From Paratinospora sagittata (taxonomy: Eukaryota; Streptophyta; Magnoliopsida; Ranunculales; Menispermaceae), in NCBI GenBank assembly GCA_035771175.1, contig CM069603.1:28798308-28862307 (forward strand): a DNA stretch of 64,000 nt. Reading direction: 5' to 3'. A program made the position numbers and the translations under genes. Below are positions 1 to 12,563 of this stretch, in pieces (positions within the stretch are counted from its first letter, which is position 1; each line of letters opens with the position of its first letter). The notes beneath the pieces were generated by a model. That model worked only from the letters and a program-made list of their open reading frames with translations. It did not search any database and was not told the DNA's origin.

Positions 1-383
1 CATTTGGTTTTGCACCAAACCTTTTACTCTTGTGGAATTTTGTGCTTTGTCTGCTCTTTCCTTTTTTTTTTTCTCATGATCTGGCTAAGTTTTTTAGATA
101 GCATAGTCACTTCATCATCAGTATCATTTTCAGAGCATGATTCTTCTGCAGGCTCTTGTGTAGCATTGAGAGCTATATCTTTCTTTGTTTTGTTCTCTTC
201 TTTTGGCACTATCTTATCTTAATCTTTCAATTCCATTTGATGCACCATTAGTGATCCACGCAGCTCGTCAAAGGTGTACTCTCCAAGATTTTTCGCCCCC
301 TCTATGGCTGCCACCTTTGGATCCCATTCTTTGGGTAGTACTAGTAAGAATTTCCCGATTGTCTTACCTTGAGGATAGCTTTC
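1..383 (-). pseudogene. Copia (sirevirus-like) gag, distal part, element H
   Basis: Read on the minus strand, this encodes the C-terminal half of a copia gag polyprotein. There is a helical stretch about two rational steps before the nucleic-acid-binding region (a segment reading KEWDPKVAAIEGAKNL in translation), then an acidic patch and a lysine-rich run leading towards a zinc knuckle that lies off the window. Gag would form the cytoplasmic virus-like particle. The same gag begins at 31577 and runs left to 31075. Element O was inserted between the two pieces, and the 5-bp repeat ctttc flanks it on both sides. The frame is not continuous through 200-240. The gene continues beyond base 1, so its true end is unseen. 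The copia gag family is clear; the exact lineage is inferred from the similar gag of element A. Confidence 0.8.
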
Positions 384-1937
384 TGTTGTTTGCAAAACTG
401 CAAGCCCACGGTGTCAAGTTACAATATAGACCGATAAGTAAATCAGGTTGTCATCCTCTTGACTTGTTACTAATACTAGCTATCACATTCCTAACACTAA
501 CTTTATCTAGACAATCGAAATCGAGTGATTTAGTGAATTAAACAAAGCAAATTAAACAACTAGAAGTAAAGTAAATCAATGCAATATAAAATTAGAGAAA
601 TCAATAATAAAATTTCCTAGATGTTCAATCTCACCGCCCTCTCAACTATGCCTAAATATGTGATTATCATCAATGCAATTTCCTCGTCTATAAGCCAAAA
701 ATCCTAACTTCTCTAACTCCCTCTCTCGAGCATCAATTAGAACATGCTATTAGAACCCTAGGTTTTACTCTTTCGATGAAAACCCAAAGCTCTAACAACT
801 TATTAAGATCTATGATTCTCTTCAATGGCTTCAAAGGATATTTCAATCTCCTGTCGGTCTAACAATCACTTAGGTTATACCTTCCTTGTCCAACCCAAAA
901 TACCCCCTCTCGGGCACCTATTTCAAGTCTAGAATCATCCAATCCTTGGCCAAGGGATTAAAAACATTAGACTCAGAAAAACATAAATAAACTTGCAACT
1001 TTATTGATAATAATCAAACAATAAAACCTGTAGCATAGTATCAAGTTTGGATTGATCTACACCTCTAGATAGAGGATTTAGTTCATAACTAAAGAAATAA
1101 AAGCATGAAATAACATGATGAACATAAATCTAAACCCATAAAAGTAATGTAAAAGGCAAAGAAAGTGTAGGAGAAATCTTCAATATCTTCAATCTTGATC
1201 TTCTTCTCCACGCTAACCCTAGTTGTCTTGCCTTCGTTCTCCACTCTTTCTTCCTTTGAAAACCCTAAACAATGGTCTTTATAGAGCCACAAGTCCATAG
1301 GAAGTCCCAATAAGAAACTCCAAGTAAAACTAGGAAAGTTAACAACAAAATTAAAAGGTTTCTAATTATGGTGCACCTCTGCTTTCTTTCTCTCCATTTT
1401 TCCTCTTGTTCTCCACTCTCTATCCCCCTCGAAACCCTCTCATCATGAAGTATTTCAAGTAAGGAAGAAGTAGAAAAAAATTGCGTCCAATTTAATGTTA
1501 AATTGAGAAAGTTATCGCTAAAAGCCCAAAGTCGTGCAAAAATGAAAAGTCCCGGCGTGGCGGCTGCCGGTTACTGGTTTTTGCACAATTTTCTTCCTCT
1601 TTTCTTGTGGACTTAGCCATTTTATCATCTTCATCTTCTTTGACTTGCATTCTTCATGTTCTTGCATTCCAACTTATTGTAACTTGTTTCCATCATTCAA
1701 ATTCATGTTCAACACATCTAAACACCTACCAAACAAATCAAAACCAATAAGTAAAACACTTATATGATCAACTAAACCAACTTATAAAATTAAGCACAAA
1801 AATAAGGCACAAAATACCAAAAGTGACTTAAACTATCAAATAACCAAATTATGACAAACTAACCTAATATATGAACCAAACACTCTAAAACTCACCTACA
1901 ACATGCTCCAAAACATATACTAAATACCTACTTATCA
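384..1937 (-). repeat. 3' LTR of element O
   Basis: This sequence is repeated in the same orientation at 6887-7719 and 30369-31069. Shared landmarks include gcacggtgtcaagttatag-like sequence near the left end, runs of tctaactccctctctc, and the right end ctaaatacctacttatca. On the plus strand it runs TGTTGTTTGC to ACTTATCA, so on the element strand it starts TGATAAGTAG. It is about 1.55 kb. No gene lies inside; ORFs of 60-120 codons here are chance ORFs. Confidence 0.88.
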
Positions 1938-3579
1938 AAAAACCCCCAAACTTGGGACTTTGATCGTTCAGAACAAAGGGAAAACAAAACTCAAATTCAA
2001 CTAACACATCAATCATCAAACTACCATCCTATTCTCAAACAAATTACAATTTCATTTGAAATATAAGATGCATATCATCATCATGGCCTCTAAGATCACA
2101 TTAAAAGATAATAACTCATCGAAAAATTTCAATAGTGTTAGAGATGTCTAGATTTTCAATCCAACTCCTCACTTAACCTGATCTTCCATTCTCAAACACA
2201 CCATCTCATAGTCAATCTTATAAAACCATTCATGAAATTCATAGACAAGTGCAAGCAAGTATAAAGTGTAAGTGATCTCAAATATATAGATATAAAGTGA
2301 ATCCCATAGGCAAATCTTTCATACCACTCTCCACTAATGTAGATCACATGCCATTTAGAATCAATAGGTCTTTCCTAGGCTGTAATGTATGGCCAAGGTT
2401 CAAAGGTAGGGAAAATTGGAAAAATTTAGGCTCAAAACACCCTAAACACTTTGATTATTTACAAACATCCACAACATTACATTTAGAATCGAAAACCATA
2501 TAATAACTACATATATCCACTTCAAAGATTCAACTTTTTTCATTCCATCCCCATTCTTTTGTTTGCTTTCCTTCTTATTTTCAAAGAACAACTACACCCC
2601 CAAACTTGTTTCTTTTCAACACATACACATAGCATCCTTTTGTTCTTTTCTTTTTTTTTCTTTGCAAACACCCAATATACTCTTCTTTATCACCTTATTT
2701 TCATCGTTTTTCATTTTCCTTTTTCAACCTTCCAAAAAGATACCACTCGAACAAAATCAAAGTGTGTAAGGTGCATAGCTTGAAAATAGAAAATTTAAAC
2801 ATATAAGGTTCATGTTATCCAATGCATAGGTAACAAAGAAAAGATCATAAAGCTCAAAATGGGTGACTAAGGATATAATAAAAAATAAGGTAGGCTATAT
2901 GGCTCAAACTTATCAAAACATGATCTAAATCATTTTTCTCATGGAATGTTCTCTAGGATTTCACCTCAAGTGATAATTAAACTTGTTCTAGGATTTCTGG
3001 AGATCTAATATATATAACTTTACATGCATAAATCCAATCCAAACAAGTTATGATTCCACAAAATCAGCCACACTAGACGTGTAGAGAATTTTCAACAAAG
3101 CTAGGCTAATAACCGAATCGACCACACAGACTTAAAACATTTCTCTAAATTCTCCTAGAGTCGTGTTCATATACATGTTTTCCTATCATTGGCAATTCAG
3201 AAAAAAAAAATTAGAATCAAATCAGAATTTGTAAGATCATAGGACATCTTAACCTAAAACTACCACATCTTCACCATGACAAGTCAAAAATCAAAATTTT
3301 CCCCCAAACTTAAAACAAGCATTGTCCTCAATGCTTCACAATGAAAACATAATCTGAGAATGAATGGAAATAAAAGAAAGAGAGGTTGAGAAAACAACCT
3401 TGAAGCCAAAGGGTTGAAGTCTCCACATAAGCTCTTCATCCTCTCCATGTAGCTCACACAAAGACCCCCAAACTCAATTTAGAACCTGAGAAAGAGATAG
3501 CAAAAGACATGTCATTGGCAAAGGTAGATATTAAGCAACTAAATAAACCAAATAAATAAATAAAAACATAAAAGAAACT
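1938..3579 (-). other. Noncoding 3' region of element O with three polypurine tracts
   Basis: This is 1.6 kb of AT-rich sequence between the protease stop codon and the 3' LTR, with no credible ORF. On the minus strand it contains three copies of AAGTTTGGGGG, at about 3300-3311, 2597-2607 and 1943-1953. The last directly abuts the LTR and is the expected plus-strand primer site. The region is recognisably similar to 36691-38293 in element P, including the phrase around the first tract (cattgaggacaatgc) and the order of the three tracts. Confidence 0.72.
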
Positions 3580-3597
3580 GATGGGTTGCCTCCCAAC
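3580..3597 (-). other. Conserved hairpin just after the O protease stop
   Basis: On the minus strand this reads gttgggaggcaacccatc, with TTGGG pairing with CCCA(A/T) around an AGGCAA-type loop. It starts 7 bases after the stop codon at 3604-3606. Element P has an equivalent hairpin in the same place (36673-36690). From memory, Athila-type elements often carry a GGGAGGCAACCC sequence after the pol ORF, so its place right after protease marks where pol is missing. Confidence 0.5.
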
Positions 3598-3603
3598 AAG
3601 CGC

Positions 3604-4122
3604 TTAGTTTAAAGTCCTCGGCCCGACTATCATCTTTGTTTCTTCAAGGTGGATCATCAAGAAGCACGACTTTCGCATACCTTTCATCTTGGCCCTTAAA
3701 ATATTGTAGATCTTAAACATCACTTTGTCTTCATTAACCCTCAAGGTAAGCTCACCAAGCTCCACGTCTATCAATGCTCTCCTGGTGGAAAAGAATGGTC
3801 TCCCAAGTATCAAGGGAATGTCTCCATCCTCCTCCATGTCCAACACTACAAAATTCACAAGGAATATAAACTTGTCCACGTTCACTAGTACATCCTCAAT
3901 GATGCCCCAAGGGTATGTAAATGATCGGTCTGCTAGTTGCAAATAGATTGTAGTGGGCTTCACCTCACCAAGCCCCAATTTCCCGAAAAGGGACAATGGC
4001 ATCAAATTAATGTTTTCACCTAAATCACATAAAACATTATTAAAATTTAAAGGCCTAATGGTGCAAGGTATATTGAAACTCCCTGGATCTTTCAACTTTT
4101 GTGGAAACTTCTTCTGTATTAT
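3604..4122 (-). pseudogene. Retropepsin-like protease domain, element O (Athila type)
   Basis: The last part of the gag-protease ORF of O. It encodes an aspartic protease that would cut gag. The active-site region reads LCDLGENINLMP, where related elements carry LCDLGASINLMP; the catalytic Asp is kept but the next residues differ. Downstream are the family motifs PTTIYLQLADRS, PWGIIEDVLV, FVVLDMEEDGDIPLILGRPF and the ALIDVELGELTLRV tail. The ORF ends at 3604 with no RT after it. In an autonomous Athila element RT would follow at once. The matching domain of P (about 35880-36300) is closely similar. Inactivity of the whole element is inferred; this protease segment itself is open for 163 codons. 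Confidence 0.85.
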
Positions 4123-4850
4123 GGCCTACACTCTTCAATAAACTTCACCGTCTTGAATTCCTCCAACTTTATCTTCTTCAACATAACTTCCTTCATAAAC
4201 TTCATGTAATTAGGCATTTGTTCTAACGCATCTGCAAAAGGAATGTTAATATGAATTTTTTTAAAAATTTCAAGAAACTTGACAAATTGCTCGTCAAGCT
4301 TTTTCTTTTGAAATATTGGAGGAAATAGAATATCAGTTCAGAGTTTAAGGGGGTTATCCATGAATGTGATAGAACCAGGCTGGTATGGCCTCTCTTGTGG
4401 CTTCTCCCCCTTAGATGATTCATCGTCCTTCTCTTTATTTTGCTTGCTCTCGATGCTCTTCATTAGGTGCTGATGGTGATGCTATGCTTGGGCTATGATG
4501 AGCAGTCCCTTTCATTTACTTCCCGCTTCTCAAAGTGATGGCGTGGCATTGCTCTTTCGGATTCACTTCGGCATTACTAAGAAGTGAACCACGTTGTTGG
4601 GCATTCACTATTGATGCAAGTCGTCCCATTTGAACTTCCAAATTTTTTATTGAAGTTTTTGTCTCCATCATTAATGAACCCAATAGATCTTCTAGGGATG
4701 GTTTCTTCTCTAGAGCTTGACTGTAGACACCCGATGGAGGTTGCAACACATTTCTATTGTTCGCATAAGAGAAGTTCTCATGATTTCTAATACCCAGGTG
4801 GTATTTATTTGGTAGAGGTTGGTGTTGGACCATATACCGAGCATAAGAAA
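4123..4850 (-). pseudogene. Gag C-terminal and linker region, element O
   Basis: On the minus strand, 4860-4516 encodes an Athila-type gag linker (motifs NKYHLGIRNHENFSYAN, KKPSLEDLLGSLM and a coiled stretch around IKNLEVQMGRLAS), followed by LRSGK just before a stop. The stretch 4500-4123 is homologous to the P segment that includes FPQHFAKKKLD and INIPFADALEQMP, but here it is split over several frames. It joins gag to protease. The N-terminal gag resumes at 5669 beyond the solo LTR insertion. Frame breaks near 4515, 4430 and 4220 make this a pseudogene. Confidence 0.7.
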
Positions 4851-5668
4851 TGTCAGCCACACTAGTCTCGCCCAGAAAGATGTAATACAGCCTAGGTAGA
4901 TATACCGACCTATTCTGTATGACATATTATTTGCCATAATGACCAGGTCAATATGGGAGAGCTCCACCTCGGCAGTTTGGGTTACTGACCTGGATGATAG
5001 GTCAGCTACGATAAAATGACAACATCTTACTGACCAATAGCTACCGACCTCCTTTACAGACTATATCTTTGCTTACAAGCAGATAGAATAGGAGACTCTA
5101 GATCGGCATACTGATCTGACGAGCTCTACGATTTCGGACGGATGGCAACTAAACACAGGTTCAAATAGGGATAAGGCGCGGTTCACTACGATAAGTTCAG
5201 GATTTACTCCTGATCCGACTGTGATAAGGCCTAAAGCTCTTTTAGTATGACTAGGAGGCTACTAAATCATTCTAATCCAATAAGGATAGCACTAGATCTT
5301 CCTAACTCTACTAGGAATCAAATGTGCTCTTCTAGAACAAGAGTGATTCCCAGTTCTACAACAACTCTACTACAAGGCCCAAGACCTCCAGTCCTCTCTT
5401 TAATAAGATCATAATCCCTAAAAGGGAGGTAAGCAACTCTAGACTCGGTTTACTACCATTAACTCTACGGAGCTCTGAACTAACTTAGGCATCGGAGGGT
5501 CATTGGCTGGCACCACATCGGTGTTCCTCACGATAGCCTATTTTCTCTTGTTTTCCCTCTCTTAGATAATCAACCTCCGACGATCTCTCCAACACTCCAA
5601 CTAGTTCCAGATTAGCATCTTACCTCCACCTCAATGTCTACTGGTGTTGGTCAATTCTTGCACCAACA
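4851..5668 (+). mobile_element. Solo LTR U, Tat-type Ty3/gypsy, inside O gag
   Basis: About 818 bp with no counterpart at the same place in P's gag, interrupting the O gag. It starts TGTCAGCCAC and ends TTGCACCAACA. Near its end it carries acttaggcatcggagggtc, ggctggcaccacatcgg and cctccgacgatctctc, which resemble Tat/Retand-type LTR ends; the phrase aacttaggcatc also occurs in the Tat-type LTR at 58768-59510. A solo LTR forms by recombination between the two LTRs of a full element. I could not identify a clear target duplication, so the left boundary is uncertain by tens of bases. Confidence 0.6.
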
Positions 5669-6557
5669 GTTTGTTACCCCCTATAGTTGTTGTACCCTTA
5701 GTTGTTTATGAATTAAACTTGCTCCTCTTGTATTTCATCCCTCGAATATCCCATATTTACAGTCGTTGCCTTTTCAATAGAAGGTTGAGCACCTTGATTT
5801 TTCAAGTGCAGCACGTTTATGTGATATGCTAGACAATTGAACATATAGAGATGATGATCAGATCCACCTCATGCAAGCCAACTACCTTCTTTACCATAAA
5901 TCTCACACCCTAAACTTCATACGTATTTGTGGCCATATCTTCCAACAAGGTAAATGTGTCGATGGTTGTTTTTGTCAAGAGTGAACCACCGGCCGTCGCA
6001 TCAACCAATGTCCGTGTGGCGAATGTCATGCCATTATAGAAAAGTTGAATTTTTAACCAATCATGGAATCCATGTTGAGGACACTTCCTCAAAAGCTCTT
6101 TAAATCGTTCCCATGCCTTATAAAACGACTACGCCGCTTGTTGCTTGAATTGCCCAATCTCAGCTCTTAGTTGGGCGGTCTTGGAGGGAGGAAAAAACTT
6201 TTGCAAGAACTTCTGCACCATTTTTTGCCATGTTACGTTGTACCCCAGTCGCAAAGAATACAACCATGCTCGTACATTATCCCTTAGAGAAAAAGGGGAT
6301 ATCCTTAATCTTATGGTGTCCTCAGTAACACCATTCATCTTCACAGTATCACACGTCTCCAAGAAGGTGGTGATGTGGATAGTTGGATCCTCAATAGGAG
6401 ATCCACCAAATTGGTGTTGTTGTACCATAGAGATCAACGTCGGTTTCAACTCAAAGTTGTTCGCATTGATAGGAACATGAACAATGCTCATATAATTGTC
6501 ATTGATGACAGACTTGAAGAAGTCTCTCAAGGTCAACTGATTTTGCTCATCGGCCAT
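5669..6557 (-). pseudogene. Gag N-terminal region, element O (Athila type)
   Basis: The minus-strand gag begins at the ATG at 6557, after the primer-binding site. Residues 1-142 are open and hold the family motifs NNFELKPTLISMVQQHQFGG, SPIEDPTIHITTFLE, IRLRISPFSLRD and QKFLQKFFPPSKTAQLR. A stop follows near 6129, then the same frame family continues (CPQHGFHDWLKIQLFYNG, TRTLVDATAGGSLL) to about 5910. Downstream, to 5669, the frame is broken. Capsid-like gag would assemble particles in the cytoplasm. The equivalent P gene is at 34130-35440. Confidence 0.83.
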
Positions 6558-6886
6558 TGCTTCAATTTCTACTTTCCTCTCTCTTCGAAGTCTTCCAAGT
6601 GCCTTTCTATCTCGGGGTCAAATGGTGTAACTTCGAAGCTTTTCGCCCTCCGCATATAACTTGGAACACCTGCAAGAAAGAAAAGATGAAAAATTCAGAG
6701 TACCAAGTAATAACAACAAAATATAACTAAACAAGAAATATAGAAGTAAACAAAAATTCAGCATATAAAAAAAATCAGAAAAATTCAGAAAAAATAAAAA
6801 AAAAAGAACCCAGACTGAAATTTGAGTTAGCTAACACGATATTAGTGCAAACTAGTAACTAATCCCCGACAGCGACGCAAAAAACT
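6558..6886 (-). promoter_or_regulatory. Element O leader and primer-binding site
   Basis: Leader between the 5' LTR and gag, rich in A and T. The minus-strand sequence at 6880-6863 reads ttgcgtcgctgtcgggga, a degraded form of the TGGCGCCGTTGCCGGGGA primer-binding site that I recall for Athila elements, where it is described as pairing with tRNA-Asp. It lies 6 bases inside the LTR edge at 6887. P has a related but also degraded site at 33994-34013. Confidence 0.62.
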
Positions 6887-7719
6887 TCTTGTGTGCAAAA
6901 CCACAATAGCACGGTGTCAAGTTATAGTATAAACCGATAAGTAAATCGAGATGTCATTCTCTAGGATTGTTATTAACACTTGCTATCACGATCCTAACAC
7001 TAACTTTATCTAGATAATCAAAATCGAGTGATTTAGTGAATTAAACAAAGAAAATTATACAACTAGAAGTAAATTAAATCAATGCAATATAAAATCAGGC
7101 AAATCAATAATGAAAATGCCCAGAGGTTCAATCTCATCGCCCTCTCAACTATGCCAAAATATGAGGGATTATAATCAATGCAATTTCCTCGTCTATAAGC
7201 CAAAAATCCTAACTTCTCTAACTCCCTCTCTCAACCACCTGTCAGAACATGCTATTAGAACCCTAGGTTTTACTCTTTCGATGAAAACCCAAAGCTCTAA
7301 CAACTCATTAAGATCTATGATTCTCTTCAATGACTTCAAAGGATATTTCGATCTCCTCTCAGTCTCACAATCAACCAGGTTATACCTTCCTTGTTCCAAC
7401 CCAAAATATCCCCTCTCGGGCACCTGTTTCAAGTTTAGAATCATCCAATCCTTAAATGATTAAAAGCATCAAACTCAGAAAAACATAAATAAACTAGCAA
7501 CTTTTGTGATAATAATCAATCAATAAAACCTATAGTATAGTATCAATTTTGGATTGATCTACACCTCTAGATAGAGGATTTAGTTCATAACTAAAGAAAT
7601 AAAAGGATGAAATAACATGATGAACATAAATCTAAACCTAGAAAAGTAATGTAGAAGGTAAATAAAGAGTAGGAGAAATCTTCAATATCTTCAATCTTGA
7701 TCTTCTTCTCAACACAAAT
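6887..7719 (-). repeat. 5' LTR of element O, left segment
   Basis: Homologous to 384-1205, including cggtgtcaagtta, the ctagataaagtta region and the tagatagaggatttagttc stretch. It stops where element A inserted at 7720. The other segment resumes at 30369 with caagccctag, aligning to the O 3' LTR near 1210. The terminal TG is mutated to TC here. Confidence 0.87.
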
Positions 7720-9164
7720 TGTTGAATCAATTATCCTCATGTCCCTTACGAGAATATGTTCCTAATATGAAAGATATTTTGATTATTACAAACCACATTA
7801 TGTTTAGGATATTACTGCACATATTGCATATCTAATCTTACTTTAAGGTTTCAAAGAATCAATGATGCATGGCGAGCGTATTAAATATCTTCTTGAACAC
7901 CATGATAATTTAAAGATGTTCGGTTGTATGATTAGATTATGATAGGTTGTAGGACCTTCTATGTCATATGATTCAACGATATGTATGCCAGCATGTTTTT
8001 AATCGATTGTTTGCATATTCGATTTAATCTGGTTACATTATGTTTTATCAAGCTTTAAATGAGAAATCAAAAGCAACGCCCTCCTGGACTTGATGAATAA
8101 GGACGCTGATAAAATATTAGGACGCTTACTTGTAAGTAGCGACCTTTCTTTTATCAACCTTTGAGAATGTCAAGACGTTGACTTAGTTTCAGTTCGCTGG
8201 AAGTTCTTTTTGTTTTCAAGTGATTTTTATATTTAAGGACGTTGATAAATATAACTTGAATAAACTATCAGGATGCTACTTGTGTAGGAGCGCCTCATCT
8301 TTTGAATCAACTTAATAACCCTCAGGACGTTTACCGTCCTTCAGCGTACTCAACATTGTTTTAAAACTGTTTTTAAATTTTAGGACGCTAACTCTTTAGT
8401 AAGACCCTCGTGTGTTCAATGTTTTTAAAACAAAGCCATGACGCTAACTATGAAGTAGCGGCCTCATGTTTTGAGTCGTTTAAATCGTCAAAGTAAGTCA
8501 GGACGCTTACGACTTAGTAGCGCACTCACTTCAATGTTCAGCAGGACGCTTATGCTTCATGAACGCCCTCAAGGAACAAAATGACAAAAGTTGGTATTAT
8601 GCGCAAGGATGCTAATTTAACAAATGTTACTGTTCTGACAAGAACACCATTTCTGTTTCTTTCTTCAGAATCGTATGAATACTTTTCAGAACTTTTTAGA
8701 ATCGTACAACTTTTTCAGAACTTTTTGAACGTTCTAAAAGCATGTGAGAACATTCTCTTTTCGTGAAAGGATAAAATGATTCAGGTGCTATCGTCATAAT
8801 GTGCATTGAGCTGAATCGATCCATTTCAAGAAAGAAAGTATACGTTGTATTTGAAATAACCTAGAGCACCAAAATTATCCAGTTCATTGCGCTTTTGTTA
8901 TTCCTATATATAGGTGTTGCCTTAGAGCAGAAAAACAACTAATGATATACGAAAACTGATATTCATTCAAAACGTATTAAGAGTTTTCACTTGTGCCAAA
9001 ACACTTTTTGAAAGTTAGTCGTCTTTCACTTGTGCTTGATCTTATGATCTTTTGAAAGAAAAACTTCAAGTCTTCTGGATTGATTGGACTTCATCTTCAT
9101 TATTTTGACAATCCATTAAAGAAGACAAAAGCTCTTTGAACCTGTTTTCAGCATAAACTTCATT
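7720..9164 (+). repeat. 5' LTR of element A, left segment
   Basis: Homologous to the 3' LTR at 28320-30368. It begins TGTTGAATCAATTATCC and includes the dyad motif array (about 8085-8575) and the TATA box CTATATATAGG at 8904-8914. It ends at 9164, where element B inserted, with tcatt at 9160-9164 matching tcatc at 22827-22831 in 4 of 5 bases. The remainder of the LTR is 22827-23331. Confidence 0.9.
8085..8575 (+). repeat. Dyad motif array in the A 5' LTR
   Basis: Repeating pairs of a GGACGCT half and an AGCG(C)CCTC half, for example ggacgcttacttgtaagtag, spaced roughly 60-75 bp. The two halves are near reverse complements, so each pair is an imperfect palindrome. The array lies upstream of the TATA box, in the U3 part of the LTR, where promoter control sites are expected. 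The same array occurs in the other LTRs listed for A, S, T1, T2, V and the right-edge LTR. Confidence 0.8.
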
Positions 9165-12035
9165 TGTGGTGACCCCGCACCCCAGACCACCAGCCCCGCA
9201 GGGAATGGCGTGCGGAATGCCCGGGCCAGACACCTGGTGTAGCCATCTCCAACCACTCCTCAACCCCTATGAGGTGGTTGAGACCCTACAAGCCTTATCC
9301 CAAACAACGACATAATAAAAAAAGGTATTAAACAAATCTACCAACCATAATAATCATCCAAGCCAAGAGATAATCCATCAAAGTGAACCTTAAATAAAAC
9401 CATAATCCCTACAGTCCATCAAGATGGACATACGCATAAAGTCCAAAACCATGGGTATAATAAAAACCATCCTATTCCCACATGGTCTGTCTAACAAGTC
9501 CCAACTTACCCATAGTACAATGTGGTAAGTATTATAATTACATAGTCCAAAATATAGTACATCATAATTTAAAATACTGCTCAATCAAAATGCCTCTCAA
9601 CATACATTGAGGCTTTGGATTCTCTCGTCGGGAAGGCCCTCAAGATATAACTACTCCTTTGCCCTTATTCGGGACAAAAGGACGTGAAAGAGGAAAATGA
9701 GGGGAGCCAACGGTGCCCAGTGAATAGAATTCAAATATGCTATAAATACTCATCAATAAATATCATGTATGCATGTCAATGTGTAGCATGATTAAAAGCT
9801 CATAACATATAGATATCAAGCATTTATAATAAGTTTGGATCCACATTCCACATGCATTGGGGTTACTATGCACGTCTATTTCACCATACCGTTCTCATCC
9901 CCAAATATTTCCTTTCTAAAACCCTCCTACGACAAGGTTAAGTCTTCTTATTAGCTAGATAGATGGGCCCAACCAAAGTCATAAGGTTTTCTCAAATCAA
10001 TGCATCATTCAAAACATTAGAACACATTAATGCTTTCAACATACAATATATATAAGTGATACGATGACATAAAAGATATAATCATAAATGAAGTCTACTC
10101 ACAACCAATCCTCGCGAGAGTATCTAACCACACATGAACACCAAACCGAATCAACCCAATCAAGGTCCTGAAACATTCATCAATATCCAACTATACATCA
10201 ATTTCTATGCTCAATCACATAGACATTACACATCAACCCTAAATCAGCCCACATATAGACAATAGGCCTAAATCCCATCTAATCCCATCATTCAACTCAA
10301 ATCACACGACTTAGGTCTCTAATGCATAGTTTTCATTCATAAACCATTCAATTAATGAAAAATATTGATTTTCAATTCCTTAGGCATAAACATGCCCAAA
10401 TTGGGAAATTTGATCACAAGTAGGCCTAACCCATGACATGTGACAACCACCTAATCAGTAGTATAATCAACCATAATCATGCTTAATTAGACATAAATTG
10501 CATCAATTCAATGATTCTAGGCCAAAAGCATCAAGAGCCATAAAATATGGAATTTTCCATACTTAGGTCATATTGCCAATTTACACTAGGTCACTATGTT
10601 CAACCATGTATATCACTAATTTTGCATCATGGGTTCATCAACAATGGCCACTAGGTAAACATAGTTGACATGCAAGCTATTTGGAAAGGTCTAAGTTCAT
10701 ATTCTAGATTTAGGTCTAATACAAATAACCCTACCAATTTTTCCATTTAATGTTCTGTTCGGATGTATCAAGCTGCCAACACAAATATTTAATCACAAAA
10801 TGAATTGTACATATTGAAGTATGTTAAGAAACAAACCTTATGTCCACAAATCAGCTCAATCCAACGATGGAGCGAAGAGATAAGCCTTTTTGATGAACAT
10901 ATCTCTAATCAGACTATTTCTCCTTTCCTGCTGCAAATACTTGAACTCAGATGACTATATCATGCAAAATACTTTACTCATCCACTTCTCAACCGTTCAT
11001 AATTCAGAAAGATCAGTTGTGAACCATCTTCTGAAATATCATATCCATCCAACGGTAGATTTAGGAGATCTATCAGTTTGATCTTACCTACGCGAGAAAT
11101 CCAACCTTTCCTACGAGCTTTGTTTGGAAGGATATATCTCTAAAAAAAAACTCCAATCAAGATCTCCACCGACAAAAGTAATAAACATAAGATATGAACT
11201 GGCTGACATAGTTTGAGCTCAATCCGACCGTATATGACCAAGATCCAGCTCTTTGATGAAAATGCTGCTGAGACTTCCCTCCAAGCAACTTCCTCACTCT
11301 TTCACTTCTTTTTTCCTTTCTCTTTTTTTTTCCTTTCCCTCCACTCATCTCACTCTCTAGGACTTCCTTGAAGAAGAGACATGGGGAATGAGACACTTTT
11401 CCACTCTCATGTACCAACTTGACATGTGTTGGAGAAGAGAAATGGGGCATGGGACACTTGTCCACTCTCATTCACCAACTTGACATGTGCTCTCATGCAC
11501 CAACTTGACATGTGTTGGAGAAGAGAAATGGGGCATGGGACACTTGTCCACTCTCATGCACTAAGTTGACATGTGCTGGTCTCATGCACCAACTTAACAT
11601 GTGTTGGAGAAGAGAAATGGGGCATGGGACACTTGTCCATTCTCATGCACCAACTTGACATGTGTTGGTCTCATACTAGCCATAGCACCCACATGTACTT
11701 TAACCAATCTCATGCTTCCATGTATTTTAATGTCCAATCCATCTAATACACCAAATTTTCATTCTCATTAATCATTTTATTCAATCAATCATAACCCACA
11801 TCAATTCATGGTTTAATGGGCCCATGCGTATATAATAACACATGCATTATACTTTAATTTAACATGGCCCATATATAATTTATAATGCACACATTTATAT
11901 ACATTATTAAGCATCAAATATACAAACGTTAAACAACCATCAAACAAACACCAAACATATCAAGGCAAACACATAGAGTTTGGGCAAAATGCAATTGGGT
12001 AATGGGCTAGATGAAATGATTTTCGGGGAGTCACA
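9165..12035 (-). repeat. 3' LTR of element B
   Basis: About 2.87 kb, from TGTGGTGACCCCGC to GGGGAGTCACA on the plus strand. Closely similar to 19900-22826 along its length, with shared phrases such as cctccctctcaactc-like text near 9600/20330, the cacatgcattggggttac region, and a tandem repeat block near the right end. No gene lies inside; ORFs here are fortuitous. Confidence 0.92.
11366..11690 (-). repeat. Tandem repeats in the B 3' LTR
   Basis: A unit containing gagaagagaaatggggcatg, gacacttgtccactctcatg and caccaacttgacatgtg occurs about four times, at spacings near 60 and 88 bp (starts near 11371, 11431, 11518 and 11606). The 5' LTR has a shorter version at about 22185-22450, so copy number has changed since insertion. 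Confidence 0.8.
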
Positions 12036-12563
12036 TCACACCCACCTCAGAAAGAACTTCGTCTTCAAAGTTTAAGGTGAAGAAATTACCTAAGCCCATG
12101 AACTCGACAAAGTGTTCCATCATGTAGTCCTCACGCTCCCAAGTAACCTGCTCCTCGCCATGGAATTGCCATCTCACCTTGACCATAGGAATTTCCCAGT
12201 TATGCAACATCTGTACCTTCCGGTCAAGTATCTGAACAGGTTCTTCATCATAAGTCCCATCTTGCCTCAACTCAATATTTCTCCAGTCCAGGGTGTGATC
12301 AAAATCACTCTTGTACACTCTCAACATTGACACATGAAAGACATTGTGGACTGCTGCTAACTGAGGCAGCAAGGCTAATCGGTAAGCGACGGGGCCAATT
12401 CGTTCTAAAACCTCGAACGGGCCAATAAATCACAGAGCAAGCTTGCCTTTTATCCCAAATCTGATCTGGCCCTTCTAAGGTGAGACCTTGAACAAAACTT
12501 TGTCACCCACCTCAAACTCTAGGGCCTTCTGCTTAGCATCAGCATAACTCTTCTGTCTGTCTT
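12036..12563 (-). pseudogene. Integrase C-terminus and chromodomain-like region, element B
   Basis: The 3' end of the B polyprotein on the minus strand, just before the polypurine tract and 3' LTR at 12035. Upstream of residue 1 of the small ORF at 12372 the sequence still encodes RQKSYADAKQKA and FEVGDKVLFKV, the usual C-terminal integrase segment. Then come VFHVSMLRVYKSD and a chromodomain-like tail (VQILDRKVQMLHNWEIPMVK, VRWQFHGEEQVTWERED). The aromatic positions W, W and the E/D pairs needed for the fold are recognisable. There is a stop near 12430. It is separated from the integrase core by solo LTR S. Confidence 0.84.

Noticed and set aside
185..541. 118-codon plus-strand ORF near the left end
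   Set aside because: It overlaps the minus-strand copia gag and crosses the O LTR boundary at 384.
8085..8575. CRISPR-like array
   Set aside because: The repeats are degenerate, spacing is uneven and intervening DNA is itself conserved among LTR copies; the setting is a plant retrotransposon LTR.
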